Source: JACNJF01 sp050288105
GTDB lineage: Bacteria > Pseudomonadota > Gammaproteobacteria > GCA-001735895
Length of the DNA: 64,000 nt
Direction: 5' to 3'
NCBI GenBank assembly: GCA_050288105.1
Contig: JBNKDE010000013.1
Location: 62,001 to 126,000, forward strand
Each line of letters starts with the position of its first letter. Position 1 is the first letter of the stretch. A program made the position numbers and the translations under genes. Positions 15,711 through 23,556 of this stretch are shown in pieces. The notes under the pieces are model-generated. The model was not told the DNA's origin and ran no database searches. It was given only the letters and a program-made list of their open reading frames with translations.

Positions 15711-18492
15711 ACTGATCACTTACCTCGGTTTTACCATAGCGAAAGGGGACGAGTTTGGCGAGGCTTTGCAGGCTGCCTTTTATCGATTCGTCGTAGCTAC
15801 CAGCTGGAATACGGGCCACATTGGTTTCATGAATGGCAATTGCTTTCTCTTCAAACGGGAATGCCTGGTCTTCCAGTAGGTAGTTATACTCTTCCAGCTC
15901 ATCCTGGTTCAGGTTTTTGGGTTTTTCGGAGCTGAGTAATGCCCTGGCAAAGGTTCTATAAATCTCAGCAATATTGTAGGTGGAGGCGGTTGTTACTTCT
16001 TCCACCTGGTATTTAGCAGCTTTGGTATAGCCGGAGATGACTTTTTGCATCAAATCCTTCTTGCGCTTCAGGCTTTTCTTTAATGGGTTGGTCAGCTTGG
16101 CGTTGTCGTATTGCTGATGCAGTGGTTGTAACAACACCAGGCTTGAGGTAGCCGCTAGGTAACGACTACGGTCAGTACGCCGCGTTTTTGCATCAGCGTC
16201 GGCCTTGATGATGCTTTGCAGCCAGCTGTGGTAGTTTTTCACATCCTTTTTCTGAAGATAGGACTGTGCGATTTTATAACGCAGTTCAATAGAGCGCGAT
16301 AAGGGCTCCGGATACTTTTTAACATAGTCCTTATAAATCTCGATGGCTTTGGATGATTTGCCATCTTTTTCGTACAGCTCTGCAGCCTGCCACAGGAGTT
16401 CCTGCTGATCCTTGGCGGGGGACAGGGAGACAAGCTGCATCACTTCCTGTGCAGCTTTACCGTGTTGATTGGTTTTGTTGTAGCAAAGTGCGAGCTTTTC
16501 ACTGACGCCCTGAGTCCATTTTTTCTGCCCCCGATATTGACGGCGGAAGTCTTCCAGTATTGTGATCGCTGATTCCCAGTCTTCCAGTGCCAGATATTCG
16601 GTAGCAGCATCGTATTGAGCGATGATTTTTTTATCTGAGCTGGGTACCACCTTACCCAGCCTCTGGAAGTGATGCGCAGCCAGCAGGTGGTCGCCACTAT
16701 TGCGTGCCAGTTCACCCTGCAGGTAGATACTGGATGCCAGCTGATCGCGCATCTGGTCGCGTGTTTTAGTGTCCTTGACGGCAACCCCGGTGAGCACCTG
16801 CTGATAGGCTTTTTCTGCCAGCGCATACTGTTTTAATTCAAACTGGCTGTGAGCGATGATAATCCATGCCTGATGATGAATTTTTCGATCCAGTTGCAAA
16901 TCGTTTACCAGTCTTTGTGAAGCATTGATTGCTTCGTTATATTTCTTCAGGCTGAAAAATCTTTCTGCTGTATTCAGTAATACGGACGGCATGCGTTCAT
17001 CAGCAATAAATTTATCACTGAAGGTGAGAGAGCTTTGTATTAAGCGCAGGTTTAGTTCGGGTTGTAGCTCGGGTTTGGTAATTTCGTACAGGGCGTTATA
17101 GCTCATCAATGCCGCGTAACCGGCTTCGGCACTATTTTCATGCTCGGGATACTGGTATGCGGTTTTTTCATATTCCTGTATTGCGAGTTGATATTGCCTG
17201 GCTTCAAATCGAGTCTCAGCAAGCAGGAAGTTTATTTTGGCTGCATCTTTGTCATTGGGGAATGAGTCCAGATAAAGCTGATACCATCCGGCTGCAGTCT
17301 TGTAATCATTAACCTTTTTGCTGCTACGTGCCAGCGCATGGTAATGAGTCGAAATATCGTAAAGATGACGGGTTAAAATCGGTTGTAAATCTTTTTGCAG
17401 GTCAGTTGGTGCCTGCTTCCAGTAACTGCTACCAACGTTATAGCTCTCGATGAAACGACGCTTTTCCGCCAGTACCAGATCGCTGAATCCTGCTTTGTTA
17501 TAAGCTTCTATAGCCAGTCCATGGATGTTCGGTGTATAGATTGAAAAGGGATAGTTTTCAACAAAAGCCAGGTAGTTGTCAGCAGCATCGGTAATGCGAT
17601 CCTTGCTGAGATAAAGTTCACCAAGTTTCAGGTACAGTAGTGGTTCATAGTTTCTCTTGCCATGCAGGTTAGAGAATTGCGCAATGGGTTGTTTGCTGCT
17701 GCTGTATGAAAAAGACAGACTGACAACGCGTAACACATCGCCCAGTAATTCTTCATCAGCGCGACTTAGCGAGTCTGGAAGTTGATCCTGATTCAGTTTG
17801 CCCAGTTTTTCATTGTAATCGAGCAGCGTAATGAAGCTTTGATTGGCTGCGTCGTACTGGTTTTGCTTAAACAAAGTCCAGCCATGCTTATACAGCGCTT
17901 TTTCGTAATACACTGAATCTTTGTATTTATCTACTATGACCGCATAAGCATATTGCGCCTTCTGGTACTCCCCTTCGACAAAAAAGTCTTCACCGCGACG
18001 AAACTGGATTTCATCGATGTATTTGGAGTTTGGGTAGCTGGATACCAGTTGCTCCATTGCGGTTCGAGCCTTGTCCGTCTCGCCCTGGAGTGCATAAGCA
18101 CGCGAGAGTTGGTAAAGGATCAGATCGTTATCAGGACGATAAGGGTAGCGCTTTAGGTACGATTGGTAACGCTGAATGGCGAGCTGGGTTTCCAGTCTAG
18201 CGCGTTGTTCTATCTCGGGGTCGTCTGACAGTTTGTTATCCATGCTGGCTTCTAGCTCCAGGTCTGCCAGACGTTGAACCTCTTTACCGTAATTCTCATC
18301 CTGTGGGGTGATTTCAATCAATTCACGGTAGCTCTTGATAACCTGAGATTTAGGGATATTAAAACTTACCTGGGGCTGTATTTCCTGCAGCGGCTCTAAT
18401 TCGATATCGGCTATGCTGCGTACCTCGGGGACGCTTGCGCAACCCTGAGCTAACAATATAAAGAATGCATATCCTGTCCAGCGTTTAGTCAT
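15700..18492 (-). CDS. Large TPR-repeat lipoprotein
   Basis: The protein has 930 residues from the ATG at 18490-18492. The signal peptide ends in the lipobox LAQGC, so it is a lipoprotein. Most of the chain is helical repeats of TPR type: RAYALQGETDKARTAME, YEKALYKHGWTLFKQNQ, LLAETRFEARQYQLAIQEYE, AAELYEKDGKSSKAIEIYK and many others, giving a long superhelix from about residue 100 to 800. It should be a large periplasmic scaffold. The start overlaps the stop of the preceding TPR gene by 8 nt (coupled translation). A GTG/ATG reading nine codons longer is possible but would start inside the previous gene with no better ribosome site. Together with the 620-residue TPR protein it resembles proteins annotated as TPR components of TonB-like systems. 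Confidence 0.85.
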   Translation of the reverse strand: MTKRWTGYAFFILLAQGCASVPEVRSIADIELEPLQEIQPQVSFNIPKSQVIKSYRELIEITPQDENYGKEVQRLADLELEASMDNKLSDDPEIEQRARLETQLAIQRYQSYLKRYPYRPDNDLILYQLSRAYALQGETDKARTAMEQLVSSYPNSKYIDEIQFRRGEDFFVEGEYQKAQYAYAVIVDKYKDSVYYEKALYKHGWTLFKQNQYDAANQSFITLLDYNEKLGKLNQDQLPDSLSRADEELLGDVLRVVSLSFSYSSSKQPIAQFSNLHGKRNYEPLLYLKLGELYLSKDRITDAADNYLAFVENYPFSIYTPNIHGLAIEAYNKAGFSDLVLAEKRRFIESYNVGSSYWKQAPTDLQKDLQPILTRHLYDISTHYHALARSSKKVNDYKTAAGWYQLYLDSFPNDKDAAKINFLLAETRFEARQYQLAIQEYEKTAYQYPEHENSAEAGYAALMSYNALYEITKPELQPELNLRLIQSSLTFSDKFIADERMPSVLLNTAERFFSLKKYNEAINASQRLVNDLQLDRKIHHQAWIIIAHSQFELKQYALAEKAYQQVLTGVAVKDTKTRDQMRDQLASSIYLQGELARNSGDHLLAAHHFQRLGKVVPSSDKKIIAQYDAATEYLALEDWESAITILEDFRRQYRGQKKWTQGVSEKLALCYNKTNQHGKAAQEVMQLVSLSPAKDQQELLWQAAELYEKDGKSSKAIEIYKDYVKKYPEPLSRSIELRYKIAQSYLQKKDVKNYHSWLQSIIKADADAKTRRTDRSRYLAATSSLVLLQPLHQQYDNAKLTNPLKKSLKRKKDLMQKVISGYTKAAKYQVEEVTTASTYNIAEIYRTFARALLSSEKPKNLNQDELEEYNYLLEDQAFPFEEKAIAIHETNVARIPAGSYDESIKGSLQSLAKLVPFRYGKTEVSDQYVE

Positions 18493-20347
18493 TCTTTTCC
18501 TCGCTGCTGGAAAGGTCATCGTATAAACGTGCCAGAGAGTAGCGCGCGCTTAATCTCAGCTGCCGAATATGTTGCTGTTGCTGGCTTAACGCATAGATAG
18601 CAAATTGATTGATCTGGTTTTTCTGCCTGCCCAGCAGCTGGTCAACCTGGGTCAGTAGCTGATTGATCAGCGTGCTCTGTCCAGCGATTCGTTGATCAAG
18701 TTCTTTTAGTGTGCGGTCATTTTCTATTGCAGAAACACCAAGCGATTGCGCGGCATCGGAGCTGGACTGCATAGATTGCTGCAGGGATTTCAGTTCTGAT
18801 CGAACGTGCCAGGAACGGGTCGGAAAATCCGTTTCTATCTGATACTGCAGCAATCCGTTAAGTAGTCGGTATTTATCTTTTTCTGCACTCAGGTCCTGTG
18901 CAGTCTGAAGCTGGTCGATCAGTGTCTTTAATTCTTCCAGTTGCTGCAGGTAATCCATTTCCTCGGAGTTCGCCAGTGCCAGATAACGCTCGTTAGTGAT
19001 GATGGCATCAACCTGAGTCGACATTTCTTCAACCTGCTCGCGAAGCTCGTTTACGTGATTAAGTTCAGCAGTGTTTTCAATGACAGGACGCTTGGCTTCG
19101 AAGGTATTGCGGCGCTCATTCAGCAGGGTTGATAGTACCGGGATGTCTTCACTCCAGCCTAGCAGGGCATTCAGTATATCGAGCAGCTCCTGGTACTGGC
19201 GCAGTTGCTGGTGAAAGCGTTCATCTGCAATCAGCGTATACAGATAATTGGGGGTGTTTTTTTCCAGTCCAGTCTGGGTTAACTGCCGAATGCTGGAGTC
19301 TTCTATGATTCGATTTTGAATCAGGGCATCAATGAGCTGGTCTTCTGTTATTTGGGAAATCAGGTTTTCCTGTTCATCCAGCAGCCGGTCATAATTGGCT
19401 GCTGCCATTCGATAATATTCTACTGCCTGAGCCTTGCGTTGCTTTTGCTCCAGCGCATAGGGTATCGCCAGATACGATTCCAGTGTTGCAGCATCTATCT
19501 GGGTTTTGTTCTGCAAGGCTTTCCAGTAACTCATTGCCCGTTCCAGATCGGATTTCTGGCTCCAGGCCCAGCCAATGCCGAGTAATGCCTTGTTTGAAAT
19601 GGGGCCAGAGAAACGTACTTTAAGAAAATATTCTATGGCCTGGTCATTTTCTTCATGGCGCAGGCTGTTTAATCCTAGCGCAAGGTAGCTGGCATCGAGC
19701 AGACCGGCAAATTCATCCCCGGGGATTTGCAGTTTTTCCAGGTCTGCAAGGCCCTGATAGCCAGCTTCCGGCTGACCAGATGAGATCTGTGCGACCGACA
19801 GATTATACAGCGCATAGGCGCGCCAGATGCTGGAGGGCTGAATCTTTTGTATGGCCTCCGATGCCTGGGTGAAATTCTGGTTGCGTGTATACAGGGCAGT
19901 TAAAAGATATTGTCGTTGTTGCTCACGATGTTCAGGCAAGGGGTTTGCAATACGAGCAAGCAGTTGTTCGGCCTGTTTGAAACCGCCCTGTTCAAATTGA
20001 ACCCGCGCCAGATTGAACCAGATTCTATCCTGTGTGGACTGGGGCTTCTTCTGTTCCAGCAGTTGATTAAAAATGCGTTCAGATTCATCAACCAGTCCGT
20101 AACTGAAATACAGGCTACCGCGTAGCAGTTCACCGTCGTCCGGCTGCAGGTTTAAACGATTACGAATTTTCCCGACATCGATTTCGGTGATCGCATCCAG
20201 GGTTTTATTCTGAAACAACTGGTACAGGGCTGTGCCATAGGGCAGATCCAGAATCCGGTTCTCATTTTCTGCATGCGCATTGAGGCTGAGCATCGCAACA
20301 GGCAGCATCAGAATCAGGGGCCAGTTTTTTAAACGAGGTAAGATCAT
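18485..20347 (-). CDS. Periplasmic TPR-repeat protein with C-terminal coiled coil
   Basis: A 620-residue protein with a signal peptide (LILMLPVAMLSLNAHA, cleavage near residue 26). Roughly residues 60-340 are TPR-like helical repeats (LRGSLYFSYGLVDESERIF, RVQFEQGGFKQAEQLLARI, ALLGIGWAWSQKSDLERAM). Residues about 420-600 are Gln/Glu/Leu-rich heptads predicted to form a long coiled coil (VNELREQVEEMSTQVDAI, ending with LGRQKNQINQF). No enzyme motif is seen. It lies 18 nt after the preceding exported-protein gene and overlaps the next TPR gene, so the three make a tight translational unit. The role is probably structural in the periplasm, linking the ExbB/D motor to outer components; this is inference. 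Confidence 0.83.
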   Translation of the reverse strand: MILPRLKNWPLILMLPVAMLSLNAHAENENRILDLPYGTALYQLFQNKTLDAITEIDVGKIRNRLNLQPDDGELLRGSLYFSYGLVDESERIFNQLLEQKKPQSTQDRIWFNLARVQFEQGGFKQAEQLLARIANPLPEHREQQRQYLLTALYTRNQNFTQASEAIQKIQPSSIWRAYALYNLSVAQISSGQPEAGYQGLADLEKLQIPGDEFAGLLDASYLALGLNSLRHEENDQAIEYFLKVRFSGPISNKALLGIGWAWSQKSDLERAMSYWKALQNKTQIDAATLESYLAIPYALEQKQRKAQAVEYYRMAAANYDRLLDEQENLISQITEDQLIDALIQNRIIEDSSIRQLTQTGLEKNTPNYLYTLIADERFHQQLRQYQELLDILNALLGWSEDIPVLSTLLNERRNTFEAKRPVIENTAELNHVNELREQVEEMSTQVDAIITNERYLALANSEEMDYLQQLEELKTLIDQLQTAQDLSAEKDKYRLLNGLLQYQIETDFPTRSWHVRSELKSLQQSMQSSSDAAQSLGVSAIENDRTLKELDQRIAGQSTLINQLLTQVDQLLGRQKNQINQFAIYALSQQQQHIRQLRLSARYSLARLYDDLSSSEEKND

Positions 20348-20365
20348 TACTGATATTAGAACGGC

Positions 20366-20902
20366 TTAATCTCTGACTTTGGCTTCGAAAAGCGGCTGTT
20401 CTTTGCTGGGGTCATCGATGATCTGTAGTTCCACGTATTGAGGATCACTACCTTTTTCCAGTTTTAATGTGGTACCGCGACGATAATCCCTGCCATTGGG
20501 GCCCTTGCCCACGAACAGGGCGATAATTTCATGTTCACCGGATGCCAGGTTTCCCTGGAACAGACGCTGCACGCCACCGCGTTTCAGCGCATCCAGCTCG
20601 CGCTGGGTGTACAGATAGTTAGTGACTACTTTATCGTCAATCTTCAGCTGTACCGAATCGAGAGCAAATAGTTGCCCGGCATCTATCGAGAGAAAAACAT
20701 TAAACTGTGTATTTGCTGGAAACAGCAGATCCTCTTCCAGAATAAACAGGTTACGGTTGAGTGTAAGTACCTGCTTTTTCAGGTCCCTGATTTCCTGTTG
20801 CAGCGCGCTATCAGGCTGTTGCGCTGAAATCGATGAGGGTGTTATCAGAGCTGAGCTCAATAGCAGTAGAAGTAAAACCCTGTAAGCTGTTGTTATACGC
20901 AT
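20366..20902 (-). CDS. Exported protein of unknown function with coiled coil and beta domain
   Basis: A 178-residue protein with a signal peptide (about 1-27), a short coiled coil (SALQQEIRDLKKQVLTLNRN, about 32-55) and a probable all-beta C-terminal part (FNVFLSIDAGQLFALDSVQL, GEHEIIALFVGKGPNGRDY, VELQIIDD). The beta part reads like an Ig or PEGA-type fold that follows a surface, but I do not recognise a named family with confidence. It lies between apbE and the first TPR gene with short gaps, so it is probably a component of the same envelope complex. Confidence 0.7.
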   Translation of the reverse strand: MRITTAYRVLLLLLLSSALITPSSISAQQPDSALQQEIRDLKKQVLTLNRNLFILEEDLLFPANTQFNVFLSIDAGQLFALDSVQLKIDDKVVTNYLYTQRELDALKRGGVQRLFQGNLASGEHEIIALFVGKGPNGRDYRRGTTLKLEKGSDPQYVELQIIDDPSKEQPLFEAKVRD

Positions 20903-20933
20903 AGCCTGTACCTGTTATTTGTTTTTTTGCGTT

Positions 20934-21929
20934 TCAAGATGGATCCGCAGATACGAGACCGGAGGAATAATTAATTTTTCCCTTGTCGTCGATGATGATC
21001 GCATCCAGATTTTGCATAGTATTGATTAATTCTATCCCTTTCTCCGCACCCAGTATAAACAACGTGGTTGATAAAGCATCTGTGGTTGTTGCGTCAGGGC
21101 CTATCACTGAAGCGCTCCATGATTTTTTCGCTGAGCGGCCTGTGCGAGGGTTGATTATATGATGAATTCTTTCATCATTGGTTAAAAAATAGCGTTCATA
21201 GTCGCCGGATGTGGAAATTGCGGTATTACTCAGCGGGATACGTAGCGCATAGGCCTGCTTATTGCGCGGATGCTGGATACCGATAATCCATGGCCGTCCA
21301 TTTTTGTCACCGATAATTCGGCTGTCACCGCCTGCAGTAACTATGCCGGAGTGGATACCACATTGTTGTAGTAAATCGATCGCGCGATCAACCGTATAAC
21401 CCTTGGCGATGCCGCCCAGGTCTATACGCATGCCGGGCCGGCTGAAGTGAATGGTATTGTCTTTTAATTCGATATTTCTGTAATTGACACCAGGTAGTGA
21501 CTGTTTGATATGGGCCGCATCAGGCTGGATATGTTTACGATAATCATACAGGTAGCCTATGGATGCAAAACTGATGTCGAAGGCGCCGCCCGATAATTCA
21601 GAGAACTGGATCGAGGTTTGTAAAAGCTTGAACAGTTCGGGACTCACCGCAACCACTGTGTTGCCTGCCTCGTTATTGATCCTGGAAATCTCACTGCTGG
21701 GGATGTACGGGCTCATCAACTGTTCGATACGCTGGAATTCATCAAAAACCTGCGCAGCACAGCGCTGCCCCCTTTGCACATCCTGGGTATCGATCTCAAG
21801 AGAGACCACGGTGCCCATCATATTGCGCTGCTGTTTGATCCACTCAGCCTGCAGTGATGAGCAGAATAAGCCTGTGCTTAACAGGCACAGGTAAATAAAA
21901 ATAGCCGGTATGGAAATACGAAACTGCAT
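20934..21929 (-). CDS. apbE: FAD:protein FMN transferase
   Basis: A 331-residue ApbE-family protein with an N-terminal export signal (about 1-28), acting in the periplasm. Motifs are MMGTVVSLEI at the mature N-terminus, GGAFDISF, RIDLGGIAKGYTVDRAI and TAGGDSRIIG, with a late TDALSTTLFILGAEKG that supplies metal-binding Asp and Thr. The family uses FAD to attach FMN covalently to Thr or Ser of target redox proteins such as NqrB/C or RnfG. No Nqr, Rnf or FMN-binding-domain protein is in this window, and I found no [ST]GA[ST] acceptor motif by eye in the neighbouring proteins, so its target is unknown. It lies 10 nt after the DUF1501 gene. Confidence 0.93.
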   Translation of the reverse strand: MQFRISIPAIFIYLCLLSTGLFCSSLQAEWIKQQRNMMGTVVSLEIDTQDVQRGQRCAAQVFDEFQRIEQLMSPYIPSSEISRINNEAGNTVVAVSPELFKLLQTSIQFSELSGGAFDISFASIGYLYDYRKHIQPDAAHIKQSLPGVNYRNIELKDNTIHFSRPGMRIDLGGIAKGYTVDRAIDLLQQCGIHSGIVTAGGDSRIIGDKNGRPWIIGIQHPRNKQAYALRIPLSNTAISTSGDYERYFLTNDERIHHIINPRTGRSAKKSWSASVIGPDATTTDALSTTLFILGAEKGIELINTMQNLDAIIIDDKGKINYSSGLVSADPS

Positions 21930-21938
21930 ACCGGAGGG

Positions 21939-23546
21939 TCAGATGATCGGATCGAAGGCTACATATTGTTCATAGCTGGTGCCGCTGCCCAGTCCATGAC
22001 CGGGAAAGGTGGAAGCGAATTGACCCAGTTGATTATTCAGCGCCATATAGTTGAGCAGTACGGTATTGACCAGCAGGTTTACGTTATTTGCCGCCGGGCT
22101 GGATGAGGTAACTACCGAGGCATCACTGGAGAAACGTCCAATTTGACGCCCCGGAATCAACAGGCCAGGTTGAGCATTCGGGTTATAAACCAGAAAGAAT
22201 GAACAGGCGGTGGAAGAGTTGTCGCCGCTCCAGACACCTTTGTTGCGTCCTCCGGCTGAGCTGTCACGATCGCCATTACTGGCGACTGATCCATCGCTGA
22301 ATACATAAATCATAACCGGGCTGCCTAGTCGTTGCGCGTAATTCAGGCAGGCTCCAATACAGCGGCCAGCACGTCGATCACGTGCCTCACCCGTGCTACG
22401 ATCGCCTGTATGGTAATCGTATCCACCCATGGTGACGCAACCGGCAGCGGAGTAGCCGTTCAATACCATCTTCATGATGGAGGCTGTTTTCTCAAATTCC
22501 CCATCGCCATTTATCTCTGCAGTGGTGAAAATGCCTGTGCTGTCGTCAACAATATTCGTGTCTAGTAGTGGGTCAACTGCTACCCCGGCAAAGCGGTCGG
22601 CCAGATCAGCTGCCTTCAGATAGCCACAACGCACCAGGTCCTTGATGACTTCATCATTGGTGATGCCGGTCTGGATGGTTCCCAGCCTGAGCTTTTTGTG
22701 GCTGATGCGCGCCATTGATTCCATTACCGCAGTCACGTCAGCAGGGTTGCTTAAGGTTGCGGTCAGGTCGCCCACATCCACCATGCCGGTAACGTCGCTG
22801 GCCCGATCTACCTTGGTGGGCCTGAACTCGGGGTTGATCATGTTAGCTGGCGCCAGTGAGTTGCCACCCGAATCACTATTGCGCGAACCGATTAAGTCTA
22901 CAACTGAGCCTCTGGCGCCGGCCATTGCTACGCCGTACAGCGGGTTGTGTGGATTATTTCCGGTATCGTTGTCAGAACGTGCGGGGATGACGCAGCCGTC
23001 GATATTCCCGCCAGTGACCGCAGCGCCAGCTTTTTCCAGAATGCCAGCGAGCATTGCGCTATCCGCATGGAACAGCAGACCCAGGTCAGAATTAACAAAA
23101 TCGTTATTGTTGCTGGGGCTCTGTAAGGTGAAAGTTGAGGAATCCAGGCCTGGCACCATATCGCCGGGTATGCCCATTTTGCTGTAGCCCGCGGTGGTGA
23201 TGGTGCCGTCATTCTGTCCTCCAGCGCCACCGACCAGTACGTTGGATCCGGCAAAGTTAGCGCCACCTGCCAGGTCAAAACAGATCAAGGGTACGCTTCC
23301 TGTATCGAGGCCAAACGAACATCCGATATCTGATGCCAGCGAGGTCATATCCGGCGAAAGTGCTGCGCGCGCCTGATTCGGTGCCGCGAACAGGCTGAAG
23401 ATGCCACCACTTAAATAGCTGGCAGAACCTAAGGCGAAGCCCTGGCGGATGAAATCGCGGCGTGTCACCGGACGTGAGTGGTCGGTATGATAGAGCGGGG
23501 CATCTACCGGCAGGTTTTTCATGGAAAACTTATTCTTTCTGCGCAT
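21939..23546 (-). CDS. Tat-exported DUF1501-like protein
   Basis: A 535-residue protein with a twin-arginine signal (TRRDFIRQGF near residue 25-35, then a hydrophobic stretch to AAPNQARA), so it is exported folded, often a sign of a bound cofactor or metal. The mature region follows the DUF1501/sulfatase-like plan: an LICFDLAGGANFAGSN segment, MGGYDYHTGDRSTGEARDRR with conserved Asp and His, VMIYVFSDGSVASNGDRDSS and a GHGLGSGTSYEQY ending. DUF1501 proteins commonly sit beside haem or LamG proteins; their activity is not established. Here it is 10 nt downstream of the LamG cytochrome gene and 10 nt upstream of apbE. A Met eight codons later (MKNLP) is an alternative start. Confidence 0.85.
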   Translation of the reverse strand: MRRKNKFSMKNLPVDAPLYHTDHSRPVTRRDFIRQGFALGSASYLSGGIFSLFAAPNQARAALSPDMTSLASDIGCSFGLDTGSVPLICFDLAGGANFAGSNVLVGGAGGQNDGTITTAGYSKMGIPGDMVPGLDSSTFTLQSPSNNNDFVNSDLGLLFHADSAMLAGILEKAGAAVTGGNIDGCVIPARSDNDTGNNPHNPLYGVAMAGARGSVVDLIGSRNSDSGGNSLAPANMINPEFRPTKVDRASDVTGMVDVGDLTATLSNPADVTAVMESMARISHKKLRLGTIQTGITNDEVIKDLVRCGYLKAADLADRFAGVAVDPLLDTNIVDDSTGIFTTAEINGDGEFEKTASIMKMVLNGYSAAGCVTMGGYDYHTGDRSTGEARDRRAGRCIGACLNYAQRLGSPVMIYVFSDGSVASNGDRDSSAGGRNKGVWSGDNSSTACSFFLVYNPNAQPGLLIPGRQIGRFSSDASVVTSSSPAANNVNLLVNTVLLNYMALNNQLGQFASTFPGHGLGSGTSYEQYVAFDPII

Positions 23547-23556
23547 GGTTATTTAC

